Numbered from the stretch's first letter, positions 28,975 to 37,800 are shown. The stretch: 64,000 nucleotides of DNA from Colwellia sp. (GCA_020630795.1 JAHDIK010000006.1:22555-86554), one strand, 5' to 3'. Numbers and translations are program-made. The notes: a model not told the origin generated them from the sequence alone.

Positions 28975-29892
28975 TTATCGACATTGACCAAATTTAAATT
29001 GATTACAATCATAACGTGGCAAATGTTGTTTTTTTAATTCAAAAGTGTGCTCATCAATATCAAAAGGGTCAACACTAAAGCAGAAATCACAATTTTCATC
29101 TTCGAGAATTTTTAAAGTAATATCATTATATGAGGCAGAACCTCCATATGGAAAACAGAATGTTTTTAATGTATTTACATTGCAAATTGTATTTAAAAAC
29201 TTAAAGGATTCTATAATTTCTTCTTTTTGTTCTGCTTCATTAAGCCTGCTAAAAACAGGATGATTAATTGAATGACTACCAATAAACATCTTGTTTTTAG
29301 ACATATATTCAATTTGTTCTGTAGTCATATAGAAGCATTTGACATGCTCACTTTCATTTCCTACGAACTTTTCAAATAATAAAGATAGAATCTGGCTTCT
29401 ATATTTATAAGATAAATAATAATTCAGAATCCGTTTAGTACGTAACGTATCTTTATCATTCGTCTGATATATATATGTTTCTTTCTCAAACTCGTCATGA
29501 TGCTCTAACATTTCAGGTAAGATTAATGTGTTTAATGTTTCTAGCACTTTATGTGCTTCAGTAGACCCTAAAATTAAATGAGTTTTATGAACATCCAATA
29601 TTTTATTTTGAACGTAGGGTAGAGTTGGTATGTAAAAAATACCGCTTATATTGCGTTTAACCAATTCAGGGAATACGTATTGGAAATGATCACTAACTCC
29701 ATCATCAAAAGTTAAATAGACTTTGGTGGTTAAAATGCCTTTTTTTAAATTGCTTATGTCTTCATAATTCGCAATTCCGTACTCTTGCTCAAAAAAATCC
29801 AATTGTTTTCTAAAGTCTTCAATATTTAATGCTTTAAAGTACGGGGTGTTGTCATTATGTTCTCTTACATAATGGTACATAACGGCTTTCAT
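28975..29892 (-). CDS. NodB-type polysaccharide deacetylase
   Basis: A 305-residue cytoplasmic-looking protein (no signal peptide). The NodB motif 1 TFDDG is at residues 61-65 and motif 2 HSINHP at 207-212, supplying the metal-binding Asp and two His. FPYGG is near 245. Family members remove N- or O-acetyl groups from sugars. The gene overlaps the formyltransferase stop by one base, so the two are likely co-translated. Whether it acts on a free nucleotide sugar or on a lipid-linked glycan is unknown; lack of a signal favours a cytoplasmic substrate. Confidence 0.82.
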   Translation of the reverse strand: MKAVMYHYVREHNDNTPYFKALNIEDFRKQLDFFEQEYGIANYEDISNLKKGILTTKVYLTFDDGVSDHFQYVFPELVKRNISGIFYIPTLPYVQNKILDVHKTHLILGSTEAHKVLETLNTLILPEMLEHHDEFEKETYIYQTNDKDTLRTKRILNYYLSYKYRSQILSLLFEKFVGNESEHVKCFYMTTEQIEYMSKNKMFIGSHSINHPVFSRLNEAEQKEEIIESFKFLNTICNVNTLKTFCFPYGGSASYNDITLKILEDENCDFCFSVDPFDIDEHTFELKKQHLPRYDCNQFKFGQCR

Positions 29893-30689
29893 TATTTATC
29901 CAAAAAGTGTTGTTGTATTAGCTCGATTTTTTCATGTTTATTTTTATTTTCAAACAATGATTCAATTGTTCTAGCAAAATTAGAGTAATAGCGAATTATA
30001 GATTCATCTGAAAAATCTTTATTTTTATAAAGCTTTCCATTGAATAAGATTTCATCTTTTGCTTCAACACGTTTAAAATTATTTATAAGTTCTATAATAA
30101 CTTTAGACATTTTTTTAATTAAACGATTCCCAATAACGACAGGGTGATCGCTCTTCCCATAATCGGCTTGAATTTGATGAATGATTTTACCTGTATCAAT
30201 ACCTTTATCTATATACATAAAGGTAACACCGCAAAACTCAGGCTCTGAATTGACAAAAGGCCAATAATTAGTGCCGCTTCCTCTGTAATATGGAGATAAA
30301 CCTAAGTGTAAGTTAATAAATTTATTTTCAAAAACGTCTAATAACTTACTCGTTATAATCGAGCAACCATAACTAATAATTAAATCTGGGTTAAGCTTGA
30401 TAATATTTTCCACTACAAAGTTATTATTTATTTCACCAATGTTAACCTTTTGAGGGTTGGATAGATCTTTTGAATGTAAAACAAAATCTTCAAAAAAATC
30501 TTTTTCAGATTGCTCCCTAATTCTTAAGTGTTCGAGTTGAAGCTGTGATGATTTCTTTTCAACTGATGATTTTAACTGGTTATTTGATTCACAGTAGCTA
30601 GTCAGTACTTCAATATTATTATTTAATGCAATTATTTTTCTAAAATAATCATGTCTTAATTGGTCGCCCGTTAAAATAACAATTTTCAT
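29892..30689 (-). CDS. Sugar N-formyltransferase-like protein
   Basis: A 265-residue protein of the methionyl-tRNA formyltransferase superfamily. The catalytic triad is present: N126 and H128 in INLHLGLSPYYRGSGTNYW, and D165 in DKGIDTG. It is shorter than Fmt, and the surrounding genes point to formylation of an amino sugar using 10-formyl-THF, as in WbkC/VioF-type enzymes. It starts 84 bases after neuC. The amino-sugar substrate is not identifiable; no aminotransferase gene was seen in the locus. Confidence 0.75.
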   Translation of the reverse strand: MKIVILTGDQLRHDYFRKIIALNNNIEVLTSYCESNNQLKSSVEKKSSQLQLEHLRIREQSEKDFFEDFVLHSKDLSNPQKVNIGEINNNFVVENIIKLNPDLIISYGCSIITSKLLDVFENKFINLHLGLSPYYRGSGTNYWPFVNSEPEFCGVTFMYIDKGIDTGKIIHQIQADYGKSDHPVVIGNRLIKKMSKVIIELINNFKRVEAKDEILFNGKLYKNKDFSDESIIRYYSNFARTIESLFENKNKHEKIELIQQHFLDK

Positions 30690-30773
30690 TACTTGTCTCT
30701 ATTTTGTAATATAATTAAACAATATTGATTACTAACATAAATATTAAGTCTTGATAAATAACATATATTAGCG

Positions 30774-31898
30774 TTAAAGCTTATCGATGAATATCTTCTG
30801 ATTAGATGTATTCCAAAGTTCGTCTTTCTCTAGCAATTTAGAAAACACTTCATCACTGTTACCTTCTCCAAATTCCTTTTCTGGTTCAAATTTACTCAAT
30901 AAAGCCTTCTCAATCGTGTCTAGAATAACATTTGTATCTTCGTTTATATTGAAAATTGATTGTGCATTTGATCTGTTTTTTTGACGAGTTCCAAGGTTAA
31001 TAGAAGGAAGCCCATAAAAAGGAACTTCTCGGATTCCTGCACTTGAGTTCCCAATGATGAATTGAGAATTTTTTAGAAGAGTTAAAAAACATTCAAAGCG
31101 TAAACTCGGAAATACTTTGAAATTAGTATTATGCTCTAAACGCGATAACTCATTAAGAATAATTTCTGAACCATCATCATTGTTAGGGTAAATAACAATA
31201 TATTGCAATTTGCTTTTGATTAAAGCATCAACAGTTTGTTTTATATTTTGGGGTAAGTTTATTATGTCAGTTGTTACCGGGTGATACATAAAAACTGCAT
31301 AGCTTTCAAAGTCAATGTCATAACGCTTTGTTGCATCGTATAATGATGGGAGGTTAGGAGATGTCATTATATCTAGATCAGGGGAGCCTATTACATAAAT
31401 ACTGTTCTCATTTTCTCCTAACTGTAATAAACGCTCTCTAGCTCTATTATTAGATACAAAGTGTAGGTGTGACATTTTAGATACTGAATGCCTGATTAGC
31501 TCATCAATAGTTCCAGAAACCTCCCCACCTTCTATATGCGATACTAAAATATTATTCAATGAACCAACTATGGCACCTGCCATAGCTTCCACGCGATCAC
31601 CATGCACCACAATCATGTCTGGTTTTAATTCTTTTGCGTAATCAGATAGACCCATAATCGTTTTAGCAAGAATAACATCCATCGAGTCATGTTTATTCTG
31701 GTTGATATATTTATAAATTGATTTAAAACCTGACTTTTCAACTTCTTTTGCTGTCATGCCATAAGTTGAAATCATATGCATACCAGTTACAAAAATATGT
31801 ACATCAAACTTTTCAGAGTTTTCAACTTTATGGATTAAGCTTTTTAATTTCCCAAAGTCTGCACGAGTACCAGTTAAGAATAATATTCTTTTAGTCAT
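30774..31898 (-). CDS. neuC: NeuC-type UDP-N-acetylglucosamine 2-epimerase (hydrolysing)
   Basis: A 374-residue enzyme beginning RILFLTGTRADFGKLKSLI, with VVHGDRVEAMAGAIVG, HIEGGEVSGTIDE, MYHPVTTD and IGNSSAGIREVPFYG, all typical of NeuC. It makes ManNAc from UDP-GlcNAc, the first step of sialic acid synthesis; the legionaminic-acid enzyme LegG is a close relative. It starts one base after the neuB stop. From memory it resembles Campylobacter jejuni NeuC1 closely, which favours a Neu5Ac-type product. Confidence 0.87.
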   Translation of the reverse strand: MTKRILFLTGTRADFGKLKSLIHKVENSEKFDVHIFVTGMHMISTYGMTAKEVEKSGFKSIYKYINQNKHDSMDVILAKTIMGLSDYAKELKPDMIVVHGDRVEAMAGAIVGSLNNILVSHIEGGEVSGTIDELIRHSVSKMSHLHFVSNNRARERLLQLGENENSIYVIGSPDLDIMTSPNLPSLYDATKRYDIDFESYAVFMYHPVTTDIINLPQNIKQTVDALIKSKLQYIVIYPNNDDGSEIILNELSRLEHNTNFKVFPSLRFECFLTLLKNSQFIIGNSSAGIREVPFYGLPSINLGTRQKNRSNAQSIFNINEDTNVILDTIEKALLSKFEPEKEFGEGNSDEVFSKLLEKDELWNTSNQKIFIDKL

Positions 31899-31899
31899 T

Positions 31900-32943
31900 T
31901 TATTTTATAAATTCTTTTTTTAGTTGAATATCAGCGTCTATTTTTTGAGTTGCTCTTTTGCCTAAAAGGCTTTCATAATCATCAGCTAAGAAGTCACCAG
32001 TTCCTGGCCTTTTAACCCAAATGTTATCTACGCTTAAAAGTTCACCTATTTGAATCTCTTTAATCGATACGACACTTGCATATGCGAAATCAATAGTTAC
32101 CTGTTCTTCTGAAGCGGCTTCTTTTTTTCCTCCTCTCATCTTTGCCATTCGTGCAGATTGAATAATCAGTTCATTACATTCTTGTGCATCCATTGAGCAG
32201 CATATATCTGGCCCCACTCGTGTTTTACTATCTGTAAAGTGTCTTTCTAATATGCTTGCGCCTAGAGCTACTGCACCTAAACAAGCTATATTATCTATAC
32301 TATGATCAGATAAACCTATAACAGTATCAGGAAATGCATTTTGCATTTCTTGCATTGCACCAAATCTAATTAATTCATCAGGTGTTGGGTACAAGTTAGT
32401 AGTATGTAATAGGGCATATGGTGTGTTGTGTTTATTGAAAATAGAAACAGACTTTTCAATAGCTTGTATGTCATTCATACCAGTGCTCAAAATTATTGGT
32501 TTACCAAAGCTAGCTATTAATTCTAGTAAAGGATAATTATTACACTCTCCTGAGCCAATCTTATAAGCTTTAACTCCCATTCTTTCTAATCTAAGCGCCG
32601 CTGCTCTAGAAAAAGGAGTACTAATAAAAATAGCGCCTTTAGACTCGACGTACTCTTTTAATTTAGTTTCATCACTTTCGTTAAGAGAACAACGTTCCAT
32701 TATATCATAGATTGAAACATCAGCATTACCAGGAATTACTTTTTTAGCTTCGCAGCTCATTTCATCCTCAACGACATGAGTTTGATGTTTAATGATTTCT
32801 GCTCCACCTTCAATAGCGGCATCAACCATTTCAAAAGCTGTTTTTAAAGAGCCTTCATGATTAATACCTATTTCTGCGATGATCAACGGAGCATAGTCTA
32901 GGCCAACTTTTCGGCCACTTATTTCAATTACAGGATTAGTCAT
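31900..32943 (-). CDS. neuB: NeuB-type N-acetylneuraminate (nonulosonate) synthase
   Basis: A 347-residue two-domain enzyme. The TIM-barrel part carries [44 protein letters not shown] and LSDHS. The C-terminal SAF/antifreeze-like domain includes [18 protein letters not shown]. It condenses ManNAc (or a related hexose) with phosphoenolpyruvate. It overlaps neuA by 8 bases and is followed by neuC one base later. From memory it resembles C. jejuni NeuB1 more than NeuB of E. coli K1. The exact nonulosonate remains to be shown. Confidence 0.9.
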   Translation of the reverse strand: MTNPVIEISGRKVGLDYAPLIIAEIGINHEGSLKTAFEMVDAAIEGGAEIIKHQTHVVEDEMSCEAKKVIPGNADVSIYDIMERCSLNESDETKLKEYVESKGAIFISTPFSRAAALRLERMGVKAYKIGSGECNNYPLLELIASFGKPIILSTGMNDIQAIEKSVSIFNKHNTPYALLHTTNLYPTPDELIRFGAMQEMQNAFPDTVIGLSDHSIDNIACLGAVALGASILERHFTDSKTRVGPDICCSMDAQECNELIIQSARMAKMRGGKKEAASEEQVTIDFAYASVVSIKEIQIGELLSVDNIWVKRPGTGDFLADDYESLLGKRATQKIDADIQLKKEFIK

Positions 32944-33628
32944 TGTTGTTTCTCTCTAAATACTTTTCGGCTTTAAGTAAATCATCAATTATATCTATAT
33001 CTATAGATGATTCTTCATTCATTATATAAGGGTAGACTTTTGTACGCGGTATATAATTTTTTAACATAAAAACATTTTTGTTAAAAATATAGATAGCCCC
33101 ATTTGGTTGAAATGCTGAAGGTAAATCTTGTCTTCTAGTGTAAGGAGCATCAGGACGTAATAATCCTTCTATAGTACCATTATCATTAAGCTTATATGCT
33201 TTTGCTGGTGTATGTTGAGGTTCAAAGACACTTAACACACAATTAGCTGATTTTTCATTGTAGAGTTTATATGCTTCATCTATATTTTTCGATGTTCTTA
33301 AAGGTGAGGTAGGCTGCAAAAGAAAAATAGTAGTTATCGCTATACCTTCAGATTCTATAGTGTTAATAAAATGACTAATAACAATATCACTTCCAACATC
33401 ATCTCCTGAAAGCTCAATTGGTCGATTAATTATTTTTGCTCCGTATTTCAGGCTTATTTCTATTATTTCACTATCTTCCGTTGAGACATAAACTTCATCT
33501 ATAGCGCTAGACTGCAGAGCGGCTTTTATAGTCCATGCAATCAAAGGATGTCCATTAATTGGTAATATGTTTTTTCTAGGTAATCCTTTAGAGCCACCTC
33601 GTGCAGTTATAAGTGCAATTTTAGTCAC
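32936..33628 (-). CDS. neuA: NeuA-type CMP-N-acetylneuraminate (acylneuraminate) cytidylyltransferase
   Basis: A 230-residue nucleotidyltransferase with the N-terminal [15 protein letters not shown] signature, LLQPTSPLR and YTRRQDLP. It activates the nonulosonate as the CMP-sugar. It is a single-domain form, as in Campylobacter, without the esterase extension of E. coli NeuA. The start is GTG, overlapping by 4 bases (GTGA) the stop of a 30-codon ORF upstream. Its own stop overlaps neuB. Confidence 0.9.
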   Translation of the reverse strand: MTKIALITARGGSKGLPRKNILPINGHPLIAWTIKAALQSSAIDEVYVSTEDSEIIEISLKYGAKIINRPIELSGDDVGSDIVISHFINTIESEGIAITTIFLLQPTSPLRTSKNIDEAYKLYNEKSANCVLSVFEPQHTPAKAYKLNDNGTIEGLLRPDAPYTRRQDLPSAFQPNGAIYIFNKNVFMLKNYIPRTKVYPYIMNEESSIDIDIIDDLLKAEKYLERNNND

Positions 33629-33717
33629 TGTAATTCCTTATCCAATAAAAGTTCAGTTAGATAAATACTATCTTGTACTACTGCCTCTTTGATGAATTCT
33701 GTATCGATAAATTTCAT
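33625..33717 (-). CDS. 30-residue small ORF coupled to neuA
   Basis: An ATG-started frame of 30 codons begins MKFIDTEFIKEAVVQ and ends LLLDKELQ, with its TGA overlapping the neuA GTG (GTGA). The ribosome site is weak (ATGGAT, about 6 bases upstream). The peptide is acidic and helical-looking with no recognised family. It could be a leader for coupled neuA translation, a remnant of a lost gene, or chance. Confidence 0.4.
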   Translation of the reverse strand: MKFIDTEFIKEAVVQDSIYLTELLLDKELQ

Positions 33718-33771
33718 TTTGTATCCATGGTCAATTTTCAAAATTAATAACTCAAACTTTTTATTAAACGG

Positions 33772-33777
33772 ATTATA
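33772..33777 (-). promoter_or_regulatory. Candidate -10 element (TATAAT) for the neu genes
   Basis: On the minus strand a perfect TATAAT lies in the 145-base gap between the wzz stop and the small ORF before neuA, about 55 bases upstream of that ORF. No good -35 was found at 16-18 bases spacing in this AT-rich stretch. It would separate neu transcription from wzz. Confidence 0.3.
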
Positions 33778-33862
33778 TTAACGAATAGTTAAATTTAGAA
33801 AATATTCCTTACAGTTTAAACCAAACAAATTTTGTAAATTAGTATGTTAAGAATAACTTTAT

Positions 33863-34801
33863 TTAATTAATTTGAGGTTTTCTAGAAAAGTATCTAACTA
33901 GAATAAATGCTATGGATATAAAACCACCCAATACAGTACCTAACACAACAATTACAGCTCTTTTGGGGCCATTCTTTGTATCTGGTACTTGAGCAGGATC
34001 AATTGTTTTAAATACATATTCTTTTTTTACTTGGGCTAACATCATTGTTTTTGTCTGTTCTTCAATTAATTGATAGAACACTGTTTCCATATTGCTAACT
34101 TGTATGTTTTTTAATTCATCTTTTAAATACTGTATTGATGCCTTTGTTTCTTCTTTTTCTTGCTCCCTCATAAATTCGTTTATTTCTTTTACTAATAAAA
34201 CTAACCATCGTTTGGCTAAAGTTGGAGAGTAAAATTCAATTTCGATAGTAATCAACGATGATGTTTTATCTTGGGAGACTGAAAGCAATTTAGAAAATTT
34301 TTCATAACTTTGCCATGGTGTAGGTTCGGGTGTTTCAGTCGCTTTTACTTCTCTAATCCATTGATGGGACTTTTCGTCGTATATTTCTTCATCTAGTACT
34401 AATAAGTCGTTTACTTTATCCCATTCCTTTGCAGCCATAAGAGGTACTAACAAATCATGTTTTTGAATAAACTTTTCGACGAATGAGCGCGACTCTAGAG
34501 TCGCCAAAGCAATCGATGTTTGGTCACCATTACTCCCACCTAAGTTAATGCCAGCCATACTAGCTAAACCACCAAACTGACCAGCCAAAGCAGCAAGACC
34601 TCCACTTGAACCTTGCGATGAAACTGGAGATAGTAGTACCGAAGCCTTGTAAACATTAGGTTTTGAAAGCGCATAGAAGATAGAGCTTATAGCAAAGGTA
34701 GCTGTAAGAACAATAATGATGATTTTACCAGTCCATATAGCGTGCCAGAGTTCGACTAAATCAATTTCATCATCTTCAATAGAGGGAGAGTTGTCAGACA
34801 T
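33863..34801 (-). CDS. wzz: Wzz-type chain-length determinant
   Basis: A 312-residue PCP1-type protein. The N-terminal cytoplasmic start (EDDEIDLVELWHAIWTGK) leads to a first membrane helix (about residues 20-42). A periplasmic part with a coiled-coil stretch (about 205-250) follows, then a proline-containing region before the second helix (RAVIVVLGTVLGGFISIAFILVRYF by pieces, near the C-terminus). It sets polymer length with Wzy. No tyrosine-kinase domain is attached. It has its own 295-base upstream gap. Confidence 0.88.
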   Translation of the reverse strand: MSDNSPSIEDDEIDLVELWHAIWTGKIIIIVLTATFAISSIFYALSKPNVYKASVLLSPVSSQGSSGGLAALAGQFGGLASMAGINLGGSNGDQTSIALATLESRSFVEKFIQKHDLLVPLMAAKEWDKVNDLLVLDEEIYDEKSHQWIREVKATETPEPTPWQSYEKFSKLLSVSQDKTSSLITIEIEFYSPTLAKRWLVLLVKEINEFMREQEKEETKASIQYLKDELKNIQVSNMETVFYQLIEEQTKTMMLAQVKKEYVFKTIDPAQVPDTKNGPKRAVIVVLGTVLGGFISIAFILVRYFSRKPQIN

Positions 34802-34903
34802 TAAAGTTTTATCTTCTATGATAATTACGTGAAAAGCGTGAAAGCAGAATTATAGAGTAATGCGGTTAGCCTTGTAAATGTTTTGATGGCTATTTAAAAA
34901 ATG

Positions 34904-34920
34904 AATAACGGATCGTTATT
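34904..34920. repeat. Perfect inverted repeat upstream of wzz
   Basis: Arms AATAACG and CGTTATT are separated by GAT, about 105 bases upstream of the wzz start. The size and symmetry suit a dimeric regulator site or a short hairpin. No JUMPstart or ops element was found nearby. Confidence 0.35.
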
Positions 34921-35096
34921 ATGTGTTGGCGGGTTTTAAGTGAACTATTTAGTTTTCAGGATGATTTATTAAACTAAAAGAGCGGAAGAAACTACTTATA
35001 TTAGTTGGTTAACGTTATTTTCTTAATTAAGGTTGTAAGCTAGCTGAGCTTTCATAATGTTGCAATTATCAACTAGCTTATATTTACCTAAAACTT

Positions 35097-35525
35097 TTAC
35101 TCTGAGTTTGGCTCTTTTCGTAAATCAAGTAAAGTTTGATTAATTAAAGTGCTTGAAGTACCTTGAGTGTATGGGAAGTAAATAACTTTACACCCAACTT
35201 CTTTTAATTCAGTTTCAAAGTCTTGCCATTTTGGCGTGTCGTACCAATCGTCTCCAACAAATAAATAAGTAGCATGGTTTTTTTTAGCTGCAGCGACTTT
35301 GTCCATATTATTCTGAGGAATTGCAACATCTACGTATTTACATGCTCTAACAACTTCAATTCTATCGTGATAAGGAATGACTGACTTTTTACCTTTGTAC
35401 ATTACAAGTTCGTCAACTGTAACGCCAACCACTAGCTTATCGCACATTGCTTTGGCATTTCTTAGTAAATTTACGTGTCCTACGTGAAATAAATCATATA
35501 CACCGCTTGTGTAACCAATAATCAT
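35097..35525 (-). CDS. Glycerol-3-phosphate cytidylyltransferase-like protein (TagD family)
   Basis: A 142-residue single-domain cytidylyltransferase. HVGH (residues 14-17 in GVYDLFHVGHVNLL) is the CTP-binding HxGH motif and TQGTSSTLI matches the RTEGISTS-type motif. The family makes CDP-glycerol from CTP and glycerol-3-phosphate, but some members use other alcohol phosphates. The start was set at the ATG overlapping the upstream stop by 4 bases (ATGA); a longer frame adds ten unlikely residues. Coupling to the amidotransferase gene implies a shared modification step. Confidence 0.82.
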   Translation of the reverse strand: MIIGYTSGVYDLFHVGHVNLLRNAKAMCDKLVVGVTVDELVMYKGKKSVIPYHDRIEVVRACKYVDVAIPQNNMDKVAAAKKNHATYLFVGDDWYDTPKWQDFETELKEVGCKVIYFPYTQGTSSTLINQTLLDLRKEPNSE

Positions 35526-37036
35526 TTTAATACCTTTAAATTTTCCTGAAACCATAAATCGTAAGAAGATAACTTGTCAGGGTTTGAAAAAACTTTCGTT
35601 AAATCAACGGGGAATCCAACTTTCTTCTCAAAAGCAAACTGCGTTCCTAAGTATTTTTCTATAACTCTTCTTAGGGGAAGTTTGCCTAAATCACTATTCA
35701 TCAGTTCTATTTTAGAGAACTGAGTTGCTAGTTCAAATACATGTTGATTTGCAATAGGCTCTCGTCCTTCGACACCTGCTGCCATTAACGCAAAGTCTAA
35801 GCGTCTAAATAACACAGGCATATGGTAACGGATAAAAAACCATCGTACCATTTCAAAAACATTATTTAGATTGACTTTATTAAATATCTCGTCAAATTTT
35901 TTGTAAAGCTTACTGCCAGTTGTAGGTGGCTTATAGCAATATAATTCTAAAAACTTGTCTAAATCGAAAGACTCTGCTTGTGCAGACCACCTAAATATTC
36001 GGTCATAACCACCAAAAAATTCATCAGCACCTTCACCAGATAAAAGTACTTTTATGCCATCCTCAGCAGCTAAAGCAGAGATCTTATAAAGTAATACTTC
36101 GTTAGGAACTGACATGGGTTCACCACGTAAATTCAGTAGGTAATTAAAGCTCTCTAAATATTCGTGTGGCTCACAATCTACTATTGTTAAATTAGGAGTA
36201 TTTGTTGTTCGAAGGTACTCAATATCCTCGTCGCCAGTAAATCCTATAGTATAATATCGGTCGAATTTACCTAGTTCTTTAATGAGGTTACTGTCTACGC
36301 CACGACTTAGAAGCAGACCAACAGGAGCGTCAGATACCATACGAGTTGTGATGCCTTTTTTAAGGCCGTCTTCTAACGTATTATCTGAAATATTGTCATA
36401 TCGATTTAAAGAGTCTGTACAATCAAAATACTTCCCATTAACTAGGCAATGTCCCGGTTCAACAATATCTACGTTTTCGAAAAATGAACCTGAAAATATT
36501 GGTGCTCTTGTTGCGTAATATTCGTCGATAGAATCATTGTTTACTTTTAAGTTATACAATTCTTTAAACGTTTTTGGCTCAGATGAAAAACTAATAAATT
36601 CACCATCTTGATGATAAAAAAGCGGTTTTACACCAAATCTATCTCGACAGGCGTGTTTTAGCTCCCCATAATTGTTGACATAAACAAATGCAAAAAAACC
36701 ATCTAATTCAGAAGGAACCATCTTGTTAGATGCAATTAAATCGCTTAGCAGCTTTGAGTCGCTAGTATACTCACAATCAAAGTATTTAAAGCCTAGCTCT
36801 TTATAATTAAGAATTTCACCATTGAAAACTAAAATTCCACCTTGTTGATCTATAACAGGTTGGTTAGTCCCTGTATTTACGTCAATTATTGCTAGCCTAG
36901 AGTGATATGCGTTCCAATTGTGATGAGAGACTAAATCAGAAGAAGCGTCTGGCCCTCTGAAGTCAAGAGTACTTTTAATTACATTAAGTTTTGTACTGTT
37001 TACTAAAGGGTTATTTGAAATGAAAATTCCACACAT
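35522..37036 (-). CDS. Asparagine-synthase-like amidotransferase with altered PP-loop
   Basis: A 504-residue protein. Class II glutaminase domain with nucleophile Cys2 (MCGIF), RLAIIDVNTG and FNGEILNY. The synthetase domain follows with LSGEGADEFFGGYDR. Normal asparagine synthases have SGGxDS at the ATP site; here it is SRGVDS (residues 244-249), an Arg in place of the first conserved Gly. In polysaccharide loci such proteins amidate sugar carboxylates, e.g. uronic acids; TviB/TviC 8 kb away could supply one. Chain amidation or even an inactive synthetase half are also possible. Confidence 0.8.
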   Translation of the reverse strand: MCGIFISNNPLVNSTKLNVIKSTLDFRGPDASSDLVSHHNWNAYHSRLAIIDVNTGTNQPVIDQQGGILVFNGEILNYKELGFKYFDCEYTSDSKLLSDLIASNKMVPSELDGFFAFVYVNNYGELKHACRDRFGVKPLFYHQDGEFISFSSEPKTFKELYNLKVNNDSIDEYYATRAPIFSGSFFENVDIVEPGHCLVNGKYFDCTDSLNRYDNISDNTLEDGLKKGITTRMVSDAPVGLLLSRGVDSNLIKELGKFDRYYTIGFTGDEDIEYLRTTNTPNLTIVDCEPHEYLESFNYLLNLRGEPMSVPNEVLLYKISALAAEDGIKVLLSGEGADEFFGGYDRIFRWSAQAESFDLDKFLELYCYKPPTTGSKLYKKFDEIFNKVNLNNVFEMVRWFFIRYHMPVLFRRLDFALMAAGVEGREPIANQHVFELATQFSKIELMNSDLGKLPLRRVIEKYLGTQFAFEKKVGFPVDLTKVFSNPDKLSSYDLWFQENLKVLK

Positions 37037-37290
37037 TGCGATATCTCTATTTTCGAAATTATTCTAAAAAACTTATATTAACATATAATAAAGATTTTGA
37101 ATTAGTTTGTTCAATATTTAAGTATTTGAATATATTGTATATTGATAGTCTTGGGTTAAATTGATATGAGTTTTATGCAATGTGATATAAACCTTACGCT
37201 TGTCTGATATATATACTTTCAACAAACGAGTACCGTATTCTCCCATTTTTTGGTAGAATCGCGTCAATTTTTATCGAGTAGGATTATTCC

Positions 37291-37755
37291 ATGAACGTAG
37301 TTGAAGCTAATTTTGATGCCAAAGGCAAGAAAGTTGCGATTATAGTATCTCGTTTTAACAGTTTTGTTGTTGAAAGTTTATTAGAAGGTGCGGTTGATGC
37401 CCTTAAGCGTCACGGTAATGTTGAAGATAATGATATTACTGTTGTTCGAGTACCTGGAGCGTACGAACTGCCTGTCGCTGCTAAGCGTTTAGCGCAAAAA
37501 GGTGGTTACGATGCGATTATCGCTATAGGCGCTGTTATACGTGGCGGCACACCTCATTTTGATTTTGTAGCAGGTGAGTGTAATAAAGGTTTAGCTCAGG
37601 TTTCTATGGAGTTTACATTGCCAGTGGCTTTCGGTGTTATTACTACCGATACTATAGAACAAGCGATTGACAGAGCAGGCCTTAAAGTTGGAAATAAAGG
37701 CGCAGAGGCAGCATTGAGTGCCTTAGAAATGATTAACGTATTAGAGCAAATTTAA
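37291..37755 (+). CDS. ribH: 6,7-dimethyl-8-ribityllumazine synthase
   Basis: A 154-residue enzyme of normal size with [34 protein letters not shown] and [17 protein letters not shown], the last holding the catalytic His. It makes the lumazine precursor of riboflavin. It begins an operon with nusB, thiL and pgpA. The riboflavin genes that often precede it (ribD, ribE, ribBA) are absent; a 254-base gap and the polysaccharide locus lie upstream instead. Confidence 0.96.
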   Translation: MNVVEANFDAKGKKVAIIVSRFNSFVVESLLEGAVDALKRHGNVEDNDITVVRVPGAYELPVAAKRLAQKGGYDAIIAIGAVIRGGTPHFDFVAGECNKGLAQVSMEFTLPVAFGVITTDTIEQAIDRAGLKVGNKGAEAALSALEMINVLEQI

Positions 37756-37800
37756 TCGCTGCGTTAATAAAAGTTTTAACATTTTAATTTGGAGATGAGT

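Noticed and set aside
34802..35096. JUMPstart/ops element for RfaH control of the polysaccharide locus
   Set aside because: No GGCGGTAGC-type core found here, upstream of the amidotransferase gene (37037-37290), or before the SLBB gene.
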